A stretch of DNA of 64,000 nt. It comes from Phytopythium helicoides (taxonomy: Eukaryota; Oomycota; Peronosporomycetes; Pythiales; Pythiaceae). Made by a program: the position numbers and the translations under genes. Positions 40,648-49,930 of the stretch are shown in pieces (position 1 is the stretch's first letter; every line of letters begins with the position of its first letter). The notes below the pieces were generated by a model. The model was not told the DNA's origin. It saw only the letters and a list, made by a program, of their open reading frames with translations, and searched no databases. Location: NCBI GenBank assembly GCA_024867545.1, contig JANFNE010000004.1, forward strand, positions 372,001 to 436,000, in the 5' to 3' direction.

Positions 40648-43360
40648 TCACTGCACAAGGAAGTCCGCAGCCCCACGGACGACGCGTGTGACCTCATCCA
40701 CGTGCTGCTGCAGCGTATCGCTGTCGTCGTCGAACGCGATGGCGTCACCGATGCCCGGGAACGCCGCGCCAGCGTAGCCAGCATAGTATCCGGGACCAAA
40801 GATCACGTGCTTGTACCATGGACGATGTGGCAGGCCCGACTCCAAGAGCAGGAACCGCTCCAGACGAACGAGCTTATCGTTCGCAGTTGCGAGCTTGCTC
40901 TCGTCCGCGCTGAGGCCAAGAGTCTCCACGCCAGCCTGGAACGCGTCCGCGTTGACGGAGAAGCTGTGAATGGCCGCACGCAAGGCCGAGAGGTCGACGT
41001 CGCTCTGATGGCGAGCCTGGAGCTGCGCGGCGTAGTCATCGAGACCGTTGGCCATGACGAGGCCGTACGTTGAGAAGTCGAATGGGATGATTGGTCGGTC
41101 GGCCAGACGCAGTGCGAGGAGACCCCACCATCGAACCATGGATGCATGCGACGCAAACAGCGGGTCGCCTACCGTCTCCATGTAGTGCACGCTGTCCATG
41201 GTCGAGTGGTAGACGCCGTATTGCGCGTAGCCGATTCCGAATGCGAGGTTGACTGAGATGATGCCGAGGTGTTGGTAGAATGGCGTAAAGTCGGACCCAG
41301 AGCCCATGAATGTGATGAGGTGGTCGGGGGCGAGTGTTCCAGCAAACCCAGCACCCGTCTTGGCTCGCATATCCGCCATCTGCGCCGACCATTGCTCCAA
41401 GAGTGAGGCGTACTCGCCATCCTTGCTCACATCGCCGTAGAAGGCGTTGGCTGGCACGATCGCTGCCGTCTCCTGGACAAACTTGGCGATCGAAGGCGTG
41501 CCACTCGCACTAACAAGTGGACCCACAAGCAAGTCCACGTTCAGGTAGGCGACGGCGTGGCGCGTAAGCTCAACGGCATTGTCCTCTGCCCACTCAGTAC
41601 TGCCAATCAAGTTGTACTCCTCGCCGTCCCACGAACCGAGCACGATCGATCGGCGCGGCTTCCAGCCAGTCTTGAGCAACTCGCCCAGTCCGCGAGCAAT
41701 CTCCATCAAGGTCGCGGATCCACTGCTCGGGTCGACTGCACCGCAAACCCAGGCATCGCGATGGTTTCCAACGACGACCAGCTTCTCGGGTTCGACAGCT
41801 CCCTCAATCGTGCCGATGACGTCCCAAATAGCCGTCACATGTGTGTCCATCTCAAGGTCCAAGTTGAGCACGACCTCGTTCGCACCATCGTCTCCGAGGC
41901 GGTAGCCGTTCGGGAGCGTGAGACCTCCCTGCCAGACGTCAGGAGCGCGACGACCGCCCAGCTTTGCGAGGATCTGGCGAGCGAGACCGTACGAAAGTGG
42001 GAGCGCCGGGATGCCGGGAACGCTCTTGCTCTTGATGTCTTCATACTTGAGGTACGGCGCACCAGGGACGGATGCAAAACCCGGCGTCAGCGGATCACCA
42101 GGAGCTACGGCTGGATATGACACGGAGCCGCGCTGGAACGAGTTCTCTGGTCGCCACGGACCCTCGGGATAGACTTCACCCTGAACGTAGCCGTCCTCGT
42201 TAGGGTCGGAGTAGATGAGGGTGCCGACCATACCGTGCTGCTCGGCCAGCATGACCTTGATGCCGCGCATACTTCCACCGTACCGCACGAGCGCGATTTT
42301 GCCCTTGAGCGATACGTTCTGAGCCACGAGCCACGCAAAGTCATCCGGCGTGCCAAAGTTGACGTACACGACGCCACCAGTGACGTTGCCTGATGCAGCG
42401 TAGCCGAGGAATGGCGGCAATGCCGTCGGGTCACTTGTGCACGCGTCGTTGGGCACCGCAGCCTCCGTCAGGTTGAGGTCCTCCGTATGGACGGAGCCGT
42501 CAGCAGACGAAGTCACGAACGCCAGGCGGCGGTGTACCGGGTACGAAAGCAGCGTGTCGTACTGCTTGATCTCGGCTGAGATGCCGTACGACTCCCACTG
42601 CGCCTTGGTGTACACCGCTGTCTCGTAGTCTTGCTGCGTTCCGCACGTGTGTGGCACGCTCGCGTACGAGTGCAGGAACTCGCGGATGTGCGGTCGATCC
42701 ACGCCGTCCACGAAAATGCGCTCGGACGCGGTCAGCGAGTCCGCAGCGTTGTCAACAGCTTGAACGGAGGTACTGGATGTCGGTGCAGACGGCGTGGACA
42801 GCGTTGACAATCCGCAGCTAGCGAGGACCAGCACGGCCGCGAGTCCTGCGGCGCGCAGCAGCTTGGATGACGACGTGGCCGAGCTTGTGGAGGTGAACGG
42901 AGCTGGTGAAGGTCGACCAGCAAAGGTGCCATAGGCGTCCGCGTCCACGGACTGCGGAGTCATCTTGGCGGACGAGTGCAGTCGATGCGACGAGTTGCGG
43001 AATGGCGAGGACGTGGTTGGCACGGATCGTGCTGAGGGCCGATGATGAGTGTCAATCGCCCTCGAGCGCCATGAGCGTGTAGAGACGATGCGCGTCGCGC
43101 AGCTTGCCGGATGGGAAGAGAGAGGCACCAACACACATCAGCCTTGCGTTGTCATCCTTGACACTCATCAGCGAGGCCAGCAGCGGATTGGAGGCGGGAT
43201 TCTGTTGCCTCCTGCATGCAGCGTGCGTGGACTTTGCGATGGTGTGCGCATTTTCATCACGCATTTACTCGTGCTTGCGGTTGAGTGTAAACTCACGAGT
43301 GCGCAACGTCATCACTTCAACTTGGCCACGTACGTCGATCCAAAGTATCCAGACCATCCA
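40560..43360. repeat. Segmental duplication arm 2 (M28B copy E and flanks)
   Basis: Reverse-complement counterpart of 24160-27110, with about 98 percent protein identity in the gene and lower identity in the flanks. The two arms enclose about 13.5 kb carrying the dioxygenase gene, the Ser-rich gene and copies B-D. Confidence 0.8.
40648..42963 (-). CDS. M28B metallopeptidase copy E (near twin of copy A)
   Basis: Intact 771-residue gene. The start at 42963 (MTPQSVDADAYG) is fixed by copy A and by the shared initiator-like GCCATTCCGCAACTCG 28-44 nt upstream. Differences from copy A are about 16-20 scattered residues (for example YRLG for YHLG, AQYG for TQYG, AFDDDSDT for ALDDDSET) and loss of two TPSS units. 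All five zinc/base residues, the membrane anchor and the dimerisation domain are kept. No intron. The inverted twin arrangement with intact frames argues that A and E are both functional and recently separated or homogenised. Confidence 0.92.
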   Translation of the reverse strand: MTPQSVDADAYGTFAGRPSPAPFTSTSSATSSSKLLRAAGLAAVLVLASCGLSTLSTPSAPTSSTSVQAVDNAADSLTASERIFVDGVDRPHIREFLHSYASVPHTCGTQQDYETAVYTKAQWESYGISAEIKQYDTLLSYPVHRRLAFVTSSADGSVHTEDLNLTEAAVPNDACTSDPTALPPFLGYAASGNVTGGVVYVNFGTPDDFAWLVAQNVSLKGKIALVRYGGSMRGIKVMLAEQHGMVGTLIYSDPNEDGYVQGEVYPEGPWRPENSFQRGSVSYPAVAPGDPLTPGFASVPGAPYLKYEDIKSKSVPGIPALPLSYGLARQILAKLGGRRAPDVWQGGLTLPNGYRLGDDGANEVVLNLDLEMDTHVTAIWDVIGTIEGAVEPEKLVVVGNHRDAWVCGAVDPSSGSATLMEIARGLGELLKTGWKPRRSIVLGSWDGEEYNLIGSTEWAEDNAVELTRHAVAYLNVDLLVGPLVSASGTPSIAKFVQETAAIVPANAFYGDVSKDGEYASLLEQWSAQMADMRAKTGAGFAGTLAPDHLITFMGSGSDFTPFYQHLGIISVNLAFGIGYAQYGVYHSTMDSVHYMETVGDPLFASHASMVRWWGLLALRLADRPIIPFDFSTYGLVMANGLDDYAAQLQARHQSDVDLSALRAAIHSFSVNADAFQAGVETLGLSADESKLATANDKLVRLERFLLLESGLPHRPWYKHVIFGPGYYAGYAGAAFPGIGDAIAFDDDSDTLQQHVDEVTRVVRGAADFLVQ

Positions 43361-43481
43361 TTCAGACTGCAGGTTCAGGAACAACAATACGGTATCAACA
43401 CGAAACGAGCTCAGTCGTTCAAAATCGCAATGCTCTTTTCCACAGGGCTGTGTACGAGCTTTCAAAACAACTGCTGCTACT

Positions 43482-45896
43482 TTACGCCTCGATGAGGAAG
43501 GCGGCAGCTTGGCCCACAACGTCGGCAAGGGTGTCAACATGAGCCTGCACAGTGGCAGAGTCGTCCGCGAACATGATGGCGTCCGAGAGGCCGGGGAAGG
43601 CCGTGCCCGCGTAGCCCTCGAAGAAACCCGGGCCAAAAATGAGGTGCTTGAACCACGGTCGGTGCGGAAGACCGGTGTCCAACGTAAGCTGGCGCTCGAG
43701 ACCCACAAGCTTGTTGTTCCAGAAAGCAGTCTCGGCTGCGGAGGAAACGCTCGCGCCAGCCGCGAACGACACGACGCGAGCCTGGAACAGCTCCGCGTTC
43801 GCCGTGAAGGTGGCAATGGCCGAGTGGAGCTTGCTGTAGTCGACCGCGCGACCCATGGCAATGGTTTGCTCCTCAAAGCCCGCGAGGTCCTCACGCATGA
43901 CCAGACCGTACGTCGAGTAGTCGAACGGTAGGATCTCGTCGTTCGCAAGGCGCAGCGTGATCAGACCCCACCACTTGGCCGTGGTTGTGTGGGTCGCGTA
44001 GTGCGGGTCACCAGCGCGCTCCATGTACATGAGGCTGTCCATGGTCGAGTGGTAAACGCCATACGACGAAGCACCCGGGAAACCAAAGCCCAGGTTGGCC
44101 GAGATGATGCCAAGGTGCTGGTAGAACGCCGTGAAGTCGGTGCCCGATCCAAGGAACGCAATCATGTGATCCGGTCCGAGCGTGCCGTCTGACGTGATGC
44201 CCAGCGCACGCTCCTTCTCGAGACGTGCGGATGTCTGCGACGCCCACTGATCGAACAAGCTCGCGAATTCGAGGTGCTCCTCGCCGTAAAAGGCGTTGGC
44301 CGGCACAAGCTTGGCCGTGTCCTGGAGGAATTTGGCGATAGAAGGCGTACCACCCGTGGCCACGTTGGGTCCGTACACAAGGTCGACGTTGATGTACGCG
44401 ACGGCTCGGGCACGAAGCATCTCGGCCTGGTCCTCGGCAAACTCTGTACTGCCGAGCAGACCGTACTCCTCGCCGTCCCACGAGCTAAGCACAATCGTGC
44501 GGCGCGGGCGCCAGCCCGTCTTGAGCAGCTCGCCGAGTCCGCGCGCAATCTCGAGCATGACAGCGGACGCACTGTTGGGGTCGACAGCACCGCACACCCA
44601 CGCATCGCGATGGTTGCCGACCACGACCATCTGCTCGGGCTCCTCAGAACCCTCGATCGTGCCGATGACGTCCCAAATCGGGCCCACCTTGTTGTCCATT
44701 TCCAGGTCAAAGTTGAGCACCGTCTTCTCGTCGCTGCCAATGAAGTACGCGCCGTCCTCGGGGCCTTCAAGCAAGCCCGAGAGGCCACCCTGCCAGCTGC
44801 TAGGAGCACGAACACCACCAAGCGAGGCAAGGATGTGCTTTGCCTGGCCCCACGACAGCGGCATGGTCGGGATGTGCGGGATGGCCGGGCACTCCTCAAT
44901 GCTCAGATAAGGCGCACCGGGAAGCGAGGCAAAACCAGGCGTGAGCGGGTCGCCACCGTAGAGCGAGTTGTACTGGACCGAGCCGCGCTGGAACGAGTTC
45001 TCGGGGCGCCACGGACCCTCGGGGTACACAGGGCCAACCACGAAGCCGTCGTCCTTGGGGTCCGAGTAGATGAGGACGCCGGCCATGCCGTGCTGCTCGG
45101 AGGTCATGACCTTGAGTCCGCGGAAGTTGCCGCCGTAGCGCACGAGCGCGATCTTCCCCTTGAGCGTCACGTTCTGGCTGATGAGCCATTCAAAGTCCTC
45201 GGGGCGACCGTAGTTGACGTACACGACGGACGCCGTGACGTTGCCCGAGGCCGAGTAGGCGAGGAACGGCGGCAGCGCCGTCTGGTCGAACGTGCATGCG
45301 TCGCCCTCGATGCTCGCCTCGGTCAGGTTGAGCTCCCTGGCAGCCGTCGAGGGCTCGAGAATCGCCAGTCGGCGGTGCACGGGCACTGACAGCAGCGGGT
45401 AGTACTCCTTGATCTCTGCGTCGATGCCGAAGCCCTCAAACTGCTGCGCCGTGTACACCGCGGTCTCGTAGTCCTGCTTGCTGCCCGCCGGGTGCGGCAC
45501 GCTCGCGTACGCGCGGTGGTACGTGCGGATGTTGTCGGTGCTGACGGCGTCCACGAACTGGTGCTCGGCCGCCGACAGCTCGGCCGCCACCTGCGTCTTG
45601 GCCTCCACCTGCGTCTTGGCCACCACCTTCTCCTGCTCGACCACCGGCTGCTGCTCCTGCACGGGACGCAGCGCCGCCGTCGGGCCCGAGGTCGCCTGCA
45701 TCATCATGTAGCTCGCCGCGAGGATCATCACTCCGGCCAGTCCGAGCGCGCGCAGCACCGCCGCGTGCTGGCGCAGGCCGCTGGCGCGAAGCCGGCGGTC
45801 GCGGGCCGACGCCACGCGCACGGGCGGCGCGTCATCGCCCTCGAAGGTCCCGTAGGCGTCGCGCTCGAGGCCGCGAGGAGAGCCCAGCGGCATCAT
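43482..45896 (-). CDS. M28B metallopeptidase copy F
   Basis: Intact single-exon gene of 804 residues starting at 45896 (MMPLGSPRGLERDAYGTFEG). The anchor is ALGLAGVMILAASYMMMQA, followed by a Gln/Val/Lys-rich stalk (EQQPVVEQEKVVAK, with TQVEAKTQV). The PA domain has NVTASVVYVNYG. Catalytic residues are in [26 protein letters not shown] and YHSTMDS. A loop insert GLLEGPEDGAYF before the catalytic domain is unique to this copy. It is clearly diverged from A/E and is the outermost member of the array. The function is probably peptide trimming at the cell surface or in the secretory path. Confidence 0.92.
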   Translation of the reverse strand: MMPLGSPRGLERDAYGTFEGDDAPPVRVASARDRRLRASGLRQHAAVLRALGLAGVMILAASYMMMQATSGPTAALRPVQEQQPVVEQEKVVAKTQVEAKTQVAAELSAAEHQFVDAVSTDNIRTYHRAYASVPHPAGSKQDYETAVYTAQQFEGFGIDAEIKEYYPLLSVPVHRRLAILEPSTAARELNLTEASIEGDACTFDQTALPPFLAYSASGNVTASVVYVNYGRPEDFEWLISQNVTLKGKIALVRYGGNFRGLKVMTSEQHGMAGVLIYSDPKDDGFVVGPVYPEGPWRPENSFQRGSVQYNSLYGGDPLTPGFASLPGAPYLSIEECPAIPHIPTMPLSWGQAKHILASLGGVRAPSSWQGGLSGLLEGPEDGAYFIGSDEKTVLNFDLEMDNKVGPIWDVIGTIEGSEEPEQMVVVGNHRDAWVCGAVDPNSASAVMLEIARGLGELLKTGWRPRRTIVLSSWDGEEYGLLGSTEFAEDQAEMLRARAVAYINVDLVYGPNVATGGTPSIAKFLQDTAKLVPANAFYGEEHLEFASLFDQWASQTSARLEKERALGITSDGTLGPDHMIAFLGSGTDFTAFYQHLGIISANLGFGFPGASSYGVYHSTMDSLMYMERAGDPHYATHTTTAKWWGLITLRLANDEILPFDYSTYGLVMREDLAGFEEQTIAMGRAVDYSKLHSAIATFTANAELFQARVVSFAAGASVSSAAETAFWNNKLVGLERQLTLDTGLPHRPWFKHLIFGPGFFEGYAGTAFPGLSDAIMFADDSATVQAHVDTLADVVGQAAAFLIEA

Positions 45897-46255
45897 GAGG
45901 CAGGTGTCGCTTGGCGCGCAGATCCGGAACTGAGACTGACACGGAGGCGCCTGCGGCGAGGCTAGACTCGGATCTGAGGCAGCCTGAGGAGGGGAAGGAT
46001 GGATGTACACTCATCCGGCCAGGATCAGGTTGGAGAGGATGAGTGGCCGAAACACGAAAGCATGTTGAAGCGCAATGGAGCGCAGGAGCGAGATGAGTGT
46101 ACTTGGCCCATGGGAGTGGAGGCAGTCGCTTGAACGCGTTCAAGACTGCCAAGAAAAGTTGAGTGGACGTGGAGAGGAAGGCGGAGCTTGGAAAGGAGCA
46201 AAGGATACAAATCTCCGCCGAACGCGGGGTTTCATATTGTTGTGATCCCGTCATG
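45897..46255. other. Spacer between M28B copy F and VPS9 gene
   Basis: 5' flank of copy F and 3' flank of the VPS9 gene. Nothing recognised. Confidence 0.4.
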
Positions 46256-47842
46256 TCATGCCAGTCGATTCCAAAGAGCTACTCGCTTGGCTCGCATGGC
46301 TAGAATATCCGGCTTGGTCGGCGAATTGATGGTCATCAAGTCCTCTCCGTGGTCTAGTCGCTTTTGCAGAGCTGCTCGAGAGTCAGCTTCGCTGTCTGAA
46401 GGTGTGCTGCTAATCGTGCTGGTCGTCTGGATATCCTTCACCAAAGCTTGTTTGCTTTTCCGCAACCCCTCTTCGAACTCTTCTGGCGTGATTGTGAGCA
46501 GCGACCCGTTCACTTCCTCGAGAAACGCGACGCTCGATACGAGATGCGTGAAGAAATACCCGGGCTCGGATACCAGCTTCGATTGATTGCGGTACTCGAG
46601 GATAAAGTTTACATTACGCTTGAGTTCTCGAGGGTTTGCACGCAGCAGCAGATAGATGAGGCCAGGCAAGAACTCATCCGCTGATGGAAGCCGGCCAGAG
46701 GAGTTCTGCCGAGCGAGAAGAGTCGTCAGGTCCTGGCAAACGCGAAGCACGCAGTCCATTTTCCGCCGAGGACTCTTGAAGAGCACGAGGCTGTGGAGTT
46801 GCTCGGTGAGCTGATCCCAAGCGAGTTCATCCTCGCTGGTTCGGGGAGCAGGCAAATCCAAGTGACGGAAGCTCACAAATCCCAGAGACTTGATACGAGC
46901 GTGAAGAGCCTCATCTTGTCGTGCACCCTCGGGCGTTGGCGTTAGTGCTTGGGAGTACAGCTTCTCCATCAAAAAACCCTCGAGCACTTCGTGAAGCAAG
47001 TCGTCGCCCAGTTCGTCCCGCATACCCAGAAACTGCATTTCCGCGTCGACGATCGCTGCGAGCTTCTTGTTGTGCCGTAGTTGACGCACTAGCTTGTCAA
47101 TGAACGCGTGGATGTGTCCTCCAGGTCGGTCGCGAGTCGCGCGCATCCGCAGCATCTGGGGCAGGTCCCACTTGTCAAACTTGTTGACAAATGTCTGAAT
47201 CTGGTAGACAAACTCCGCCGCGCGCGGGTGCTTGAGCAGCGCGAGGAGCTCCTGGAACGCCGACAGGAACACCATCTCCTTCTCTCGCGCACTCAGGCGG
47301 TTCGCTCGCAGGCGCGCCGCCGCGTCGTTCGCGTGCGCGCGCTGCCAGCGCTCCAGCTGCTCTCGCTGGTCCTGCAGCTCGTGGAACAGCGTCCGGTACT
47401 GCATCTCCTCGCTCGCGCTCGTGCTAGCCTTGCTGCCGCTAAAGTCGTCCACGTCGGCCGGGGAGATCTTGCCCTTGAGCTGCTCGAGACTCGCGAGCAG
47501 CTGCTGCATATCCCCGCCGATCTCCCGCAGCGCCGCGTGGCACTGCGCCGACAGCTGCGCGTTGCGAGGCACCGAGGCCGCTAGATCCAGCGCCGCGCCG
47601 CCCATCTCGCGCTTGACGCGCGCCTCGTCCAGCCCGTCGACCCACGACACGCGATTGGCACGCGCCGCCAGCAGCAACTCGCCGCGCCGCTGCTCCGTGA
47701 GCTCGAAGGACGCGGGCGCCGACCGCGGGACTCGCGTGGGCAGCCGCGCGGGCGTCTGGGCGTCGGCTGCGCTGGGCTTTGGGGCCGCTGGAGGCGCCGG
47801 CTTGGCCTCCGCGGCGCTCGACGCGCGGCTCCAGAACATCAT
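46256..47842 (-). CDS. VPS9-domain protein (Rab5-type guanine nucleotide exchange factor)
   Basis: Single exon of 528 residues from the ATG at 47842 (MMFWSRASSAAEAK). The N-terminal 70 residues are Ala/Pro rich. Residues 100-260 form a helical, coiled-coil region (LHELQDQREQLERWQRAH). The C-terminal half carries the helical-bundle and VPS9 core: FLGMRDELGDDLLHEVLEGF, then ADEFLPGLIYLLLRANPREL, VNFILEYRN and EPGYFFTHLVSSVAFLEE. The Asp of ADEFLP and the GYFFTHL Tyr/Thr are the residues that engage Rab switch regions in Rabex-5 and Vps9, so activation of a Rab5/Vps21 relative on early endosomes is likely. No ubiquitin-binding finger or CUE domain is seen. An in-frame ATG at 47839 and a longer upstream frame exist. 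Confidence 0.9.
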   Translation of the reverse strand: MMFWSRASSAAEAKPAPPAAPKPSAADAQTPARLPTRVPRSAPASFELTEQRRGELLLAARANRVSWVDGLDEARVKREMGGAALDLAASVPRNAQLSAQCHAALREIGGDMQQLLASLEQLKGKISPADVDDFSGSKASTSASEEMQYRTLFHELQDQREQLERWQRAHANDAAARLRANRLSAREKEMVFLSAFQELLALLKHPRAAEFVYQIQTFVNKFDKWDLPQMLRMRATRDRPGGHIHAFIDKLVRQLRHNKKLAAIVDAEMQFLGMRDELGDDLLHEVLEGFLMEKLYSQALTPTPEGARQDEALHARIKSLGFVSFRHLDLPAPRTSEDELAWDQLTEQLHSLVLFKSPRRKMDCVLRVCQDLTTLLARQNSSGRLPSADEFLPGLIYLLLRANPRELKRNVNFILEYRNQSKLVSEPGYFFTHLVSSVAFLEEVNGSLLTITPEEFEEGLRKSKQALVKDIQTTSTISSTPSDSEADSRAALQKRLDHGEDLMTINSPTKPDILAMRAKRVALWNRLA

Positions 47843-49291
47843 GGCGAGGTGGTAGGGTGCTCGATGCTGAAGTGATGGGGATCTTTGGAACGCGTAACGG
47901 TGGCTAGCAGTTAGGTGAGATGGCGACGCGCACTTCAACTTGGTGCTGGTCGAGAGATGCATTGCAATCGAGTCGATTGGGTTTCGAGCTGTGAAACGAG
48001 TAATTGCGCTAGGGCGAACAACGAAAAAGCTACGCGGAGTGGCGATGCGCCACCGCTTTGGAGATCTTTGTGTGATTCTTCAGTCGACGATTATTTTCTT
48101 GCTCATGTGTGAGCGAGCAGTTCTTGATGGACCTTAGTGGCCATCTTCGTGAGGAGGATACCGCTCGGGTCTTGGACCATCGATCGTTGCGAAGATAGTG
48201 TTTCAATGATGCTCACCGCCATGCGGCGGATAGGGTACCGATTTTGGATCAAAGGTAGAGAGATCCTTCAGATAAGACACAAGCTTCATGCCCTCATCTT
48301 GACGCCTGTGAAGGATTGCACAATCTCGTTTGAACAGGTCTTGTCATCGAACGTGACGCACGAAATGCGCATCGACAGCTTGTACCTTTGGCTTCGTCCC
48401 TGCAAGATCTCGCACAGAGTTGCAATCCCAGTCTGTGATCCCTAACTGCACCAATTCGCGCTTATTTCCAAGCCAATAGAAGTACCAGCAATTATTAAGG
48501 TCTGTCAGCAGCGCAACGGCTGCGGGCTCCACGAGTGTGTCGATAGCAAGTTGCTGCGCGATGATCTCCAACGTCGCCGTTTATCGTTATCAGACTGATG
48601 ACAAGGCGTGTGTTGAAGCACTTGGCGCGTGATCGTTGGTACCAGCGCAAACTTTCTTTCAAAACGACCAACATATCAGTCCTACCATGAAATATGACTC
48701 CATGATCAAAGATAGCGGCGTCTTGTGGAAGTTGGAGCGCAGTATTTTTTTCTTTACCTTGGAGTGGCGATATGTTTGACACGGCAATCGTTTTGGGAAA
48801 AACAATTCTTTGTTGTGCGCGGATCATCTCAATAACTCGTTATCGAAACGCTACTTGGGTGACAAGCATTACCTGTTTAAGACTCTTGGAAACTGAGGCA
48901 ACGATCTTTAGCCCCTTGGTTCCCAACGTCGTATCTTCCGACATAAATAAATGGACCGCAAGTGATGCAGCCTCTGCATGATACAAAGTGAAACGAACGC
49001 TGCTCACACATGAAGTCCTTGGAGCCCAGCGCACCATGAGGAGTGTCTCGGCGACTCAACGGACACTACACTACTCGACTGGATTTCCTCGGTCGCGTGG
49101 AAGGCTTGCCGAGAGCTCATTGGCTGCGTCGTGGATTCCAACGCAAAGTCCTAAATTCTCTCCACAACGTCGCTCCACCGGATCCTAGCGGTTCGATGGG
49201 ACCGTTATGGAGGGTTCCCTCCTTGGGAAGAACGATTCGCTGGGTGAGTAAACCGCAGCACTCCACAGTCCCTCAGTCGTGAATTTGCAAG
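47843..49291. other. Region of decayed sequence between VPS9 gene and 49.3 kb
   Basis: Minus-strand 48344-48571 is an open stretch with ALLTDLNNCWYFYWLG, which resembles fragments seen in oomycete repeat-associated proteins (recollection only). 48899-49150 is copy 2 of the dispersed element. No intact gene. Confidence 0.4.
48899..49150 (+). repeat. Dispersed, possibly once-coding element, copy 2
   Basis: Plus-strand partner of 28000-28255, with PLVPNVVSSDI at 48911 onward and KACRELIGCVVDSNA near 49100-49140. An in-frame stop separates the two conserved blocks, so this copy is not a complete gene. Confidence 0.5.
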
Positions 49292-49930
49292 ATGGAGTCC
49301 AAGCGGCCGCATTTCCCGGCTCACGACCCGGAGCCACGCAGCTACTCCAAGCAGCCGGATACTTCCGGCGACGAAGACGACTGTGATGAATACAAGGAGG
49401 AGCGGCCCTGCCAAGTCATTCTTCGACCTTTTCAGCTCGCAGTCTCGGCGACGCCTTGCCTGTAAGCCTCACCGATCCTTTTTCCACGGCCAGCTGGTTC
49501 GGGTTTCCTTGCTCTGTTCCCACAGTGACCAAGGCCGAATCCCCCCGAACTACCCCAGCGCCGTTGATTCAGTTGGAGACCCGCGGGGTTCGCGGACTCA
49601 AGACGGAGGGCGGCATTACGCAAACAGGCGACGGGCGTTCAGACCTGGCGCCAGCGAGTGAAGATGGAGACGATGGAGACGACAAAGGCGAAGGAGACGA
49701 CGGAGACCATGGAGCCGACGGTGATGCCAGACAACCCAAATCGCGCGACTTTCAAACGTTCCGTGAGTGGAAAGATCCACTGGCGTTCGCAAGCGGGCGC
49801 TGGTGGAGTTTCATAGCCATCTCACGTCCCGGGACGCGTGCCCATAACCACTGCACCGAGATGCCAGTACGGGATACCTCATGTGCACTAAGGGTTAGAT
49901 ATGTACCCGCCAGTCTCTGTATGCTCTAGA
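49292..49930 (+). CDS. Doubtful gene with acidic repeat
   Basis: From the ATG at 49292 a frame reads MESKRPHFPAHDPEPRSYS, an acidic DEDDCDEYKEERP and VILRPFQLAV up to a consensus-like donor GTAAGC at 49462, with an acceptor CCCACAG at 49525. Splicing joins it to a frame that stops at 49661. The neighbouring frame instead gives a longer acidic Gly/Asp stretch (DGDDGDDKGEGDDGDHGADG) followed by SRDFQTFREWKDPLAFA to about 49929. Which frame is real cannot be decided; a one-base error would join the acidic part. No domain recognised. It may be a genuine small gene or chance coding. Confidence 0.25.

Noticed and set aside
43100..43500. Open frame reading upstream from M28B copy E as a 57-residue extension to 43134
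   Set aside because: Copy A and the shared initiator-like site fix the start at 42963; the extension has no counterpart in copy A.
44274..45389. 371-codon plus-strand frame opposite M28B copy F
   Set aside because: Mirror of the peptidase coding sequence with no family likeness.
24709..45896. Transferrin-receptor-like (non-enzymatic) identity for the M28B proteins
   Set aside because: All zinc ligands and the general base are present, which transferrin receptors lack.
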